A stretch of 23,657 nucleotides of DNA, from IMG/VR virus record IMGVR_UViG_3300011416_000037, positions 1 through 23,657 of that record, one strand, 5' to 3'. Position 1 is the first letter of the stretch. Each line of letters opens with the position of its first letter. The translations under genes were made by a program, and so were the position numbers. The notes beneath the pieces are model-generated. The model did no database searches and was not told the origin of the DNA. It was given only the letters and a program-made list of their open reading frames with translations. This document shows, in pieces, positions 6,639-11,658 of the stretch. The DNA comes from a virus.

Positions 6639-7102
6639 TGTTCAGTACCTCTTTCTCTGCTATCGCAGACGGTAGGGCTACTGGCGGTCTGGCCCCCTAT
6701 GGCGCTCCTATAGGGCATATTCCAGACGTTGTACGTATGGCGGCTGTTTCGCTAGGAGAGCTACCCCTAATAGCCATACTGCTTGCCAGTAGTCCTACCG
6801 TCTGCGCCAGTACCTAAGCACTGGACAGACTAGAGCTAATGCGTAGCTCTGTCGCTAAAGGCGATTCGGTTGCAAAAGGGGTCTCGCCTTTCGGCTTCTG
6901 GCATTATGCCGGGTGCCCCGTACCGTTTCGTTCCATGCCGGTACTACTCGTTCCCTGTAATAGCGGGTTCAGTACCAGCGGCTGTTAGTCGCCTGTCGTC
7001 TACCTGTACTACTCTACGCCTGTTTCCCTAGTATGCAAGCGTATCAAGTGTGAAGATTTGGGGCCGAAATTATGTCAAGTCCGGCCCCGGCCCCGGTAGG
7101 AT
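6639..7102 (-). ncRNA. Leader B and upstream structured, gene-free region
   Basis: This 464-bp stretch has no supportable gene. Near the downstream end a 21-bp stem (6665-6685 with 6785-6805, one mismatch) encloses two hairpins. One is GTCTGG/CCAGAC (6687-6692 with 6722-6727), which contains CCCTAT/ATAGGG; the other is GTATGGC/GCCATAC (6735-6741 with 6773-6779). This gives a three-way junction. TCTGC/GCAGA (6656-6660 with 6665-6669) is an alternative partner next to the GAGGTACTG box. Upstream are AGTGC-TTAG-GTACT (6822-6809), a 7-bp stem of AGAGCTA and TAGCTCT, a GCC-GAAA-GGC tetraloop hairpin and a GGGGCCG/CGGCCCC stem (7060-7066 with 7082-7088). A long regulatory leader or a processed RNA is inferred. 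Confidence 0.55.
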
Positions 7103-7462
7103 TCAGGAAGGAAGCTGTAACCCCCATGCCTCTACTACGTTAAGTACATAGGTGCGCTCGCGCTGGCTTAGGTTGAGTGTATTACCGTGCCTATCGGTAC
7201 CGCCTAGTATGACGGCATTACCGGCTATGTAGTCTTGCTCTAATACCCGGTACTCATCCCATGTACTAACAATGTCCATAGCGAGCCTGTTAACAGGTAG
7301 TTCTTGTAGCTTCCCTTCCTCGTTGATAAAGACTGTTACGCCTTGCCGGGTAGGGAACGCCTCGATATAGCCCCCTACTGCCGCCTGTAGCGCGTCTAGT
7401 GCGCCGTCAAACTCGCTAACGGTGTAGGTATCGCCTACTACGCTGATTTGGAGACCCTTCAT
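7103..7462 (-). CDS. DUF3846 family protein
   Basis: This 119-aa protein matches what I know of the phage DUF3846 family: VGGYIE (29-34), then VFINEEGKLQELPVNR (about 44-59), then a GNAVILGG segment (81-88). The NEEGK and P-x-NR signatures are characteristic. The biochemical role of the family is unknown; members occur in phage and plasmid accessory regions. It stands alone between leader C and the structured region upstream of leader B. Initiation uses GAGGTACTG, 5 nt before the ATG. Confidence 0.8.
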   Translation of the reverse strand: MKGLQISVVGDTYTVSEFDGALDALQAAVGGYIEAFPTRQGVTVFINEEGKLQELPVNRLAMDIVSTWDEYRVLEQDYIAGNAVILGGTDRHGNTLNLSQRERTYVLNVVEAWGLQLPS

Positions 7463-7550
7463 TTTACCAGTACCTCGTATCTTTGCTAGGCTCTCACCTG
7501 CCTTCTGCCGGTAGGTTAGTACCGGCAGTAGGTAGGGTGCGAATCTACTT
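7463..7550 (-). promoter_or_regulatory. Leader C (family 1 leader RNA)
   Basis: The 83-bp core (7468-7550) differs at one base from leader D (8327-8409). It has a 9-bp perfect stem, CTGCCGGTA (7505-7513) with TACCGGCAG (7520-7528), and a 6-nt loop. A small hairpin, on the coding strand AGGT-GAGA-GCCT (7499-7488), has a GNRA loop. The GAGGTACTG box follows. The single difference from D changes a C-G pair to a U-G pair in the GNRA hairpin, so pairing is kept. The element begins at the TAG stop of the upstream gene and ends at the next ATG. Confidence 0.75.
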
Positions 7551-7754
7551 AATGCTTACTAACCTCCCTCCGTAGACGATACCGCTAGCGTACCAGCTAT
7601 GCGGCTTGGGGTAGTGCGGCCCCTCTAGAGCTACGCTACCGTCCTTAACGTCTGGCCCGAATGGGCCGGGTTGATATACGTATACCTCCCGCCCCTCTGC
7701 AAGCCACTGCTTAAGCTCCTTTTTCGTCTTTGGATTTCCTTCTACGTATGCCAT
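7545..7754 (-). CDS. Small conserved-type phage protein
   Basis: This 69-aa protein begins MAYVEGNPKTKKELKQWLAE and ends with a Pro/Gly/Trp-rich segment that includes VALEGPHYPKPHSWYA followed by GRLVSIK. I recall this 'ALEGPHYPxPHxWYA' pattern from small uncharacterised phage proteins. The ATG directly follows the TAG of the SprT-like gene (TAGATG). Its own TAG lies within the start of leader C. Function unknown. Confidence 0.75.
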   Translation of the reverse strand: MAYVEGNPKTKKELKQWLAEGREVYVYQPGPFGPDVKDGSVALEGPHYPKPHSWYASGIVYGGRLVSIK

Positions 7755-8147
7755 CTAACTAGCCTCTTTTCTTTGCATGGCTACCCACATACCCCGTACT
7801 AGCGGCTCTAGCTCGGCTGTGAATGCCTTGTGCCTCTTACTATGGTCAAAGTACCGGGCATGTGCAAGTTCGTGCGCTAGCGTGTCCAGTACCTGAAACT
7901 CGTCTAGCGGTTCCGGGTACCATTTGATACCCGATATCCGCGCCTGATATGCTCGCACTTTGTACCGTAGCGTAATGCTGATTCGCCTATCGCTTAGATA
8001 GAAATGCCCATAGGCCGAATACTGATACGGCCTACGCTTGTGCTCTAGAATACGTAGGTCTAGCCCGTATTCCTCGGATAGCGTAAACGCTATAGCGTCT
8101 AGCTCTAGGCTAAACGCTACATCGTCCGGGTGTATGTCGCCATTCAT
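7755..8147 (-). CDS. SprT/WLM-like zinc metallopeptidase domain protein
   Basis: The start at 8147 (MNGDIHPDD) gives 130 aa and overlaps the upstream TGA as ATGA; the open frame to 8297 is a shadow of the preceding small gene. The zincin motif HELAH is at residues 92-96, followed by ARYFDHSKRHKAF, which provides further His ligands. This layout fits the SprT/YgjP/WLM group of small metallopeptidases. Related cellular proteins cleave DNA-bound or misfolded proteins, but phage members are uncharacterised. It is the middle gene of unit D. Confidence 0.85.
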   Translation of the reverse strand: MNGDIHPDDVAFSLELDAIAFTLSEEYGLDLRILEHKRRPYQYSAYGHFYLSDRRISITLRYKVRAYQARISGIKWYPEPLDEFQVLDTLAHELAHARYFDHSKRHKAFTAELEPLVRGMWVAMQRKEAS

Positions 8148-8323
8148 GCGAACAAGCTCGCTTTTCCCTTGCGCCCGTACATAGACATGTGAGTGCCGCA
8201 TTCGTCGCATACCATCCGGGTAGTATCGCTCGTAATGTCGTAGGAGTAAGTAGAATCGTCTTTGTACTGCCCGCCGCAAGAGCAATAAGCCGTACATATC
8301 TGCGCCACGAATCGAATAGCCAT
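8144..8323 (-). CDS. 59-residue zinc-ribbon protein headed by leader D
   Basis: I translated this gene by hand from the ATG at 8323, which has a GAGGTACTG box 3 nt upstream. The product is 59 aa and has two Cys pairs: YCSCGGQY near residue 15 and VCDECGTHM near residue 40, a compact zinc ribbon. The basic tail reads GRKGKASLFA. The TGA overlaps the ATG of the SprT-like gene (ATGA), so both are made together. The zinc ribbon may supply a substrate- or DNA-binding function for the metallopeptidase; in some SprT proteins a zinc ribbon is fused in cis. That link is inference. Confidence 0.75.
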   Translation of the reverse strand: MAIRFVAQICTAYCSCGGQYKDDSTYSYDITSDTTRMVCDECGTHMSMYGRKGKASLFA

Positions 8324-8409
8324 TTTCAGTACCTCGTATCTTTGCTAGGCTCTCGCCTGCCTTCTGCCGGTAGGTTAGTACCGGCAGTAGGTAGGGTGCG
8401 AATCTACTT
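8324..8409 (-). promoter_or_regulatory. Leader D (family 1 leader RNA)
   Basis: This is the near-identical copy of leader C (83-bp core at 8327-8409, one difference). Stem CTGCCGGTA (8364-8372) pairs with TACCGGCAG (8379-8387). A small hairpin with AGGC-GAGA-GCCT (8358-8347, coding strand) follows, then the GAGGTACTG box. It begins with the TAG of the 133-aa gene and heads the zinc-ribbon/SprT unit. Confidence 0.75.
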
Positions 8410-8805
8410 TAGTTGACTAGTGAAATGGTTTACCGCTTCCTGCCGCTGCTCGTCTGTGGCTTTGGTGTACTCAACATGGGTAACCTTGTAATACTGGCTC
8501 CCTTTGGCACTGGTAACCAGCTTAAAGCGGCCCGTTAGGTCTATCTCCTTTCCTACTTCGTAGCCTAGCGCGCTGTACTTAGCCCCCTCTAGGAATTGGC
8601 TAAGCATACCCGCCATACTGCTACCGCCGTAGTTAATGGAGTCGTACTGCACAGAGAAGTAATGCCGATTCTCTAGAGCGTCCATAGCCACTACGTAGGC
8701 TCGGTAGTTGTAGCGGGTAGGCTTCCGAAAGCCTGCCTGCTCATAGGCTACCTCTGCCTTGCTCTCCACTGATTCAATCCAAACCCTGCACGTCTCTTTA
8801 GCCAC
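8404..8805 (-). CDS. Hypothetical protein, second gene of unit E
   Basis: This 133-aa protein starts with GTG at 8805 in the context AGCACAGTGGCTAAA, preceded by AAGGAGAGG. It begins MAKETCRVWIESVESKAEVA. Aromatic and polar residues alternate in the middle, suggesting a beta-rich fold, and a segment reads EVGKEIDLTGRFKLVTSAKG. I recognise no family. It follows the small zinc-finger gene by 4 nt, and its TAG is inside leader D. Confidence 0.7.
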   Translation of the reverse strand: MAKETCRVWIESVESKAEVAYEQAGFRKPTRYNYRAYVVAMDALENRHYFSVQYDSINYGGSSMAGMLSQFLEGAKYSALGYEVGKEIDLTGRFKLVTSAKGSQYYKVTHVEYTKATDEQRQEAVNHFTSQLK

Positions 8806-8809
8806 TGTG

Positions 8810-8995
8810 CTAACCCCTCTCCTTGCGCTGCATGTACTCGATATGCTTTCGCATATCTTCTTTCAGGTTAAAGGCTACCGTACTGCCCATTGCGTACCCG
8901 CAAGCATGGCAGACGGCCTTAAATCCTGCCAGACGCCTACCCGCCTCTGCTGGCGTCTCTACAAAGTCGTAACCGTTCGTTACTGTGTGATTCAT
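8810..8995 (-). CDS. Small zinc-finger protein headed by leader E
   Basis: This 61-aa protein contains VCHACGYAMGS near residue 28 and RKHIEYMQRKE near the C-terminus, that is C-x2-C plus a downstream His, with a second His (within CHAC) available. It resembles the 72-aa protein at 5252-5470 in size, position as first gene after a leader, and CxxCGY-type motif. The ATG is 4 nt after GAGGTACTG. The product is probably a zinc-binding adaptor of unknown function. Confidence 0.7.
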   Translation of the reverse strand: MNHTVTNGYDFVETPAEAGRRLAGFKAVCHACGYAMGSTVAFNLKEDMRKHIEYMQRKERG

Positions 8996-9080
8996 TTTTC
9001 AGTACCTCTTTCTCTACTAGGCTCTCGCCTGCCCTCTGCCAGCTATCACTAGCTGGCAGTAGGTAGGGTGCGAATCTACT
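8996..9080 (-). promoter_or_regulatory. Leader E (family 1 leader RNA, diverged copy)
   Basis: This leader aligns with C and D over about 81 bp. The main stem is different but still perfect: CTGCCAGCT (9036-9044) pairs with AGCTGGCAG (9051-9059) around a 6-nt loop, where C and D have CTGCCGGTA/TACCGGCAG. The GNRA hairpin AGGC-GAGA-GCCT (9030-9019, coding strand) and the GAGGTACTG box are conserved. Four positions change together on both sides of the stem, direct evidence for a selected RNA structure. Confidence 0.75.
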
Positions 9081-9321
9081 TTGAAAACTCCATTTTGTTA
9101 GCAAGGTTCCAAACCTTAGTAGCCATCGCGGTAGCTGCCGCGCCAGTACGAGCAAAGGCGATACGGTGCGTACCGTGTCCCTTTGCTTCGTCTCTAATCA
9201 GTTCCCATGCCCCACGCTCTTTCGTCTCGAATAGGAATACCAGTGTTTCAATACCGGCGCTACTGATTCGGTAGAGTGCGTAAGTCTTGGTAGGGGCCGT
9301 CTCTATAAGTTCGTATGCCAT
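9076..9321 (-). CDS. Hypothetical protein, single gene of unit F
   Basis: This 81-aa protein begins MAYELIETAPTKTYALYRIS and has an Ala-rich helix near the C-terminus (TGAAATAMATKVWNLANK). The first half is probably a small beta-sheet. The ATG lies 2 nt after GAGGTACTG. The TAG stop is the first part of leader E. No family recognised. Confidence 0.7.
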   Translation of the reverse strand: MAYELIETAPTKTYALYRISSAGIETLVFLFETKERGAWELIRDEAKGHGTHRIAFARTGAAATAMATKVWNLANKMEFSK

Positions 9322-9480
9322 TTCAGTACCTCTTTCTCTGCGTTATTCGCAGAGAGTAGGGACGGATTAGGGCGGGTGACTATCAGTATGCTCTAGCCGT
9401 AGCTAGTACCGTAGTTCCACTGGTACCCTATCCGTCCCTACTCTCTGCGCCAGTGCCGTAGCACTAGCACAGATTTTCCG
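9322..9480 (-). promoter_or_regulatory. Leader F: long stem-loop leader
   Basis: A long inverted repeat (9349-9372 with 9426-9448) forms 19 contiguous base pairs, a single-base bulge and 4 more pairs. It encloses CTAGC-cgta-GCTAG and TACC/GGTA (9407-9410 with 9422-9425), so again a branched structure. Its downstream arm can instead pair with the ribosome binding site side: TCTCTGC (9335-9341) with GCAGAGA (9349-9355). On the coding strand the element begins with AGTGC-UACG-GCACU (9465-9452), a 5-bp stem with a C(UACG)G tetraloop. GAGGTACTG (9332-9324) precedes the ATG. The architecture is that of leader B. Confidence 0.6.
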
Positions 9481-9690
9481 CGTTCCGCTTTATAGCGGTG
9501 CCCGCTAGCGTTTCTTCTAGCGGCCCTCCTTTCGGAAGGGTAGCAGACCTTTGCATCTGCCTATCGGGTGATTATCACTTGTGTTTGCCGTAGCCCGGTC
9601 GGGTCGGTCGTCTCGGGTGATTTTCCCCCCGCGTCCACTGTGCGGGTTGTTCTCTGTGGGTCTCGACTTATTAAGAATAGCAGTACCGCT
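9481..9690 (-). other. Hairpin-rich intergenic stretch upstream of leader F
   Basis: No gene is supported here. An open frame at 9517-9708 needs a TTG start and lacks the CTA/GTA codon bias of the real genes. On the minus strand I see CCGCTAG/CTAGCGG, CCGCT-ATAA-AGCGG, CCTTCC-GAAA-GGAGGG, GCAGA/TCTGC and CCCGC/GCGGG stems in sequence. The stretch may be part of a longer RNA that includes leader F. The stem list is by eye, without an energy calculation. Confidence 0.4.
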
Positions 9691-9922
9691 AGTAAGTGCA
9701 AGCGGCAATAGTGCCTTTTCTACCTCTTTTTACTAGTTTTATACCTCTATTTGCTGCGTCTATAGTTAGACCTACTGCGGCTCGGGCAATACTGCCCCGG
9801 CCTACGTTATGTAGTGGATGGCCTAGCACCTTTTTTCGGTACTGTCTAGTTGACCGATTATTTGCCAAATAATGCGTCAAGTAGCGTATCTGAAATCGCG
9901 CTGTGCGCCCGGTAGCAATCAA
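9689..9922 (-). CDS. Possible small basic protein, start uncertain
   Basis: A 77-codon frame with a TTG at 9922 as the only outer start encodes a very basic product. The C-terminal two thirds, including NVGRGSIARAAVGLTIDAAN and then GIKLVKRGRK, look protein-like and use CTA and GTA codons as in neighbouring genes. No ribosome binding site is visible ahead of the TTG; a GTG inside the frame is another option. It lies between the HNH gene and the structured region. Coding status is uncertain. Confidence 0.35.
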   Translation of the reverse strand: MIATGRTARFQIRYLTHYLANNRSTRQYRKKVLGHPLHNVGRGSIARAAVGLTIDAANRGIKLVKRGRKGTIAACTY

Positions 9923-9949
9923 AGTAGTGCTACGCTATGGTTGAACCTA

Positions 9950-10000
9950 TAAAACGCTCTGAGCGGCCTTACACGGCCTTACAGAGGCATTGGCGTTTTA
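9950..10000 (-). terminator. Imperfect stem-loop with 10-bp tandem repeat after the HNH gene
   Basis: TAAAACGC (9950-9957) pairs with GCGTTTTA (9993-10000). CTCTG (9957-9961) and CAGAG (9982-9986) can extend it with a bulge. The TAA stop of the HNH gene is in the stem, and on the minus strand the stem ends in TTTTA, so it may be a weak terminator. The loop holds two head-to-tail copies of CGGCCTTACA (9964-9973 and 9974-9983). Confidence 0.45.
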
Positions 10001-10393
10001 CTGGCCCCGCCTAGCGTACTCCTCTAGCGGTATGACAATTTGAATACCTATATTCTCTACCGTGTCATTATCACTAGCGGCTATGTGTACTACCCTCTCC
10101 TCTGCCCGTAGCGGTCTGCCTAGTACCTCCTCTGCTACTAGTGTATGTTTCCAGTGCCAGTAACCATTTTTCATTACCTGAGTGTATCCGTTACTAGCCT
10201 GCTTTTCATAGCCTTCTGGTATATCTGCTTTCCGCCTCTGCCATATGACACTAGCGGCCGCACTGTTATGAGTAGTGCAGTATTTTAACTTTAGTCCGTT
10301 ACTGCGTACCGCCTGTAGCTCGGTACAGTCCGGCCACTGGCACGTACCCGGCGCTGTAGGTGGCTTTGCTCGGCTCTTTCGTTTTCTCGCCAT
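9998..10393 (-). CDS. HNH endonuclease-like protein with zinc finger
   Basis: This 131-aa protein has a basic N-terminus (MARKRKSRAK). A zinc finger follows: Cys18, Cys23, Cys39 and His42 (C-x4-C-x15-C-x2-H). An HNH_3-like segment comes next: HTLVAEEVLGRPL (from His83), VVHI (His103) and ENI (Asn114). In typical members the central motif is HH followed by a Gly/Asn-rich turn. Here only one His is left (VVHIAASDND), so catalytic activity is uncertain. Phage HNH proteins are often free-standing homing endonucleases. It stands alone between the late terminator (10464-10491) and a stem-loop at its own stop. Confidence 0.8.
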   Translation of the reverse strand: MARKRKSRAKPPTAPGTCQWPDCTELQAVRSNGLKLKYCTTHNSAAASVIWQRRKADIPEGYEKQASNGYTQVMKNGYWHWKHTLVAEEVLGRPLRAEERVVHIAASDNDTVENIGIQIVIPLEEYARRGQ

Positions 10394-10463
10394 GCCTTGA
10401 ACCCTCGATTTTGATTAGGTTGGGTTAACCATATCTGGCCGCGACTCACCCGGCAAGCCGCGC

Positions 10464-10491
10464 AAAAAGATACCGGGCATGGTGCCCGGTA
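10464..10491 (-). terminator. Rho-independent terminator ending the late operon
   Basis: A 9-bp perfect stem, TACCGGGCA (10471-10479) with TGCCCGGTA (10483-10491), has a 3-nt loop. On the minus strand it is followed by TCTTTTT (10470-10464). It lies about 65 nt after the holin-like gene and would stop transcription of the whole tail-lysis operon. A second small stem, CCCGG/CCGGG near 10542-10555, sits right at the holin stop. Confidence 0.85.
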
Positions 10492-10555
10492 CCCATTCTG
10501 CCCCATTAAGGAGCGCGAGAAATGCCGCCTGCCGGGGTCTACCCGGCTAACCGGG

Positions 10556-10750
10556 CTATCCTGCTAGCTGCGACCGATAATAGGCTAGTCCGGCCATCAG
10601 GCTTGTACTAGCGATACCGCATCCAAATGCCGCCCATTGTAGTACCTCTACACTAGCTGCAATGTTGACGCCTACAATACTCGTTTGGATAGCTCCTAAC
10701 CCGGTGGCTATCGCGCCTACTAGGATAACTGCCCGGTCTGTCTTAGCCAT
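10556..10750 (-). CDS. Holin-like protein with two membrane segments
   Basis: This 64-aa protein has two hydrophobic segments, about residues 7-30 (AVILVGAIATGLGAIQTSIV) and 38-57 (LQWAAFGCGIASTSLMAGLA), with short charged ends. Size, topology and the position 8 nt overlapping the end of the amidase gene fit a small class II holin, which permeabilises the inner membrane so the amidase can reach the wall. Holins lack sequence signatures, so the call rests on topology and neighbours. The 53-aa membrane protein upstream of the amidase is the rival candidate. Confidence 0.7.
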   Translation of the reverse strand: MAKTDRAVILVGAIATGLGAIQTSIVGVNIAASVEVLQWAAFGCGIASTSLMAGLAYYRSQLAG

Positions 10751-11657
10751 CGTCTGATACTTCCTCTAGCTTTCCTGTAAACCTATACACTCCCTCTAGT
10801 GAGCCATTAGTAGGAAACCCCTCCTCTACCCATTCCCAGCTACGTACCTGTTCATTGCGTAGCCCTACCGCAAAGCTGTACCCGCGCTCTGCCGCCGCGA
10901 ATAGTGCAGAGTCGCCAGTAAGCCTAACCGTAGGAGTGTCGTAGCTGATTGGCCCGGTATGGACTACCGTACCCGGTGGACACCATTCGATAATGTCCGC
11001 TGTAGGCACAATATCTAGCCCATTGCGGATTACAATATTAGCGAGTGCTCCGAATAGTAGTTTTTCCTCTGGGGTCATAGCGTCATCTCCTCCGGTGTCT
11101 CCGGCCATTAGCCGTAGCCATGCATTGTGATACCTATCACTAGCGCAAGCTGTAGGGCTACTGCCATACATTACCGCTAGTTGCTTATGTTGAAGGATAT
11201 TAGAATTAGGTACGTATACCTTACCGTTCCATTCGCTAATATCCCTTATTAGGTGAATGAAATTATCCTCTTGCGCCTCGTCTAGCGGCTCTGTAGTCCA
11301 TGCTGGCCCGCCCCCCTCGGATTCCATACTAGCTGTACTACAGTTAGCCCCTCTGCTACCGCTAGTCCATGTACTAGCTGGCAAAGGGTACATCTGGATT
11401 AGGTAGCCACCGTACTTAGCCTTTCGATTGATAAACTGGCACGATGCCGCCGCGTAGGGAGTGTAGGTATTACTACCGGGTATCTTTTGCTCGCTTAAAA
11501 ATCGGTCTGGTATGCCGTCTTGTGTTGCTGATTCTTCTCCTACTATCGAGTGACACGCGAACCCGTCTACGGTGTTAGGTTGTGTGTATACCTTGTCTGG
11601 TACTCCGTCTATTCGTTTGGCCCATTTAACCCAACCATCAGGTGTTATATCTACCAT
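10743..11657 (-). CDS. N-acetylmuramoyl-L-alanine amidase (endolysin)
   Basis: This 304-aa protein has an amidase_2/PGRP-type catalytic domain in residues about 1-185. Likely zinc ligands are His36 (FACHSIVG), His157 (ILQHKQL) and Cys171 (SPTACASDRYHNAW); the SPTAC segment is the typical end of this domain. It would cut the amide bond between N-acetylmuramic acid and L-alanine in peptidoglycan at the end of infection. Residues 190-215 form an acidic linker helix. The last 90 residues are probably a cell-wall-binding or accessory domain I cannot name. There is no signal peptide, so a holin is needed. Membrane protein genes lie on both sides. Confidence 0.9.
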   Translation of the reverse strand: MVDITPDGWVKWAKRIDGVPDKVYTQPNTVDGFACHSIVGEESATQDGIPDRFLSEQKIPGSNTYTPYAAASCQFINRKAKYGGYLIQMYPLPASTWTSGSRGANCSTASMESEGGGPAWTTEPLDEAQEDNFIHLIRDISEWNGKVYVPNSNILQHKQLAVMYGSSPTACASDRYHNAWLRLMAGDTGGDDAMTPEEKLLFGALANIVIRNGLDIVPTADIIEWCPPGTVVHTGPISYDTPTVRLTGDSALFAAAERGYSFAVGLRNEQVRSWEWVEEGFPTNGSLEGVYRFTGKLEEVSDDG

Positions 11658-11658
11658 A

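Noticed and set aside
7050-7078. Classic -35/-10 promoter using TTGACA at 7078-7073
   Set aside because: No -10 like TATAAT lies 16-19 bp downstream; only an extended -10 reading overlapping the TTGACA itself remains possible.
8144-8297. N-terminal 50-residue extension of the SprT-like protein
   Set aside because: The stretch is another frame of the zinc-ribbon gene; the ATGA overlap at 8144-8147 marks the real start.
7463-9080. CRISPR array, suggested by repeated elements C, D and E
   Set aside because: The copies are about 0.6-0.9 kb apart with genes between, not short repeats with spacers; they are leaders ahead of start codons.
9349-9448. Insertion-sequence or transposon terminal inverted repeats
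   Set aside because: The arms are only about 50 bp apart with no transposase; the layout matches a leader stem-loop.
9517-9708. Minus-strand 63-codon frame between leader F and the HNH region
   Set aside because: It needs a TTG start, lacks the CTA/GTA codon bias of neighbours, and overlaps a run of hairpins better read as RNA structure.
9481-10000. Group I intron associated with the HNH gene
   Set aside because: I could not find the conserved core elements or an interrupted host gene on either side.
10291-10506. 71-codon frame overlapping the HNH gene and the terminator
   Set aside because: It runs through the rho-independent terminator at 10464-10491 and overlaps a better-supported gene out of frame.
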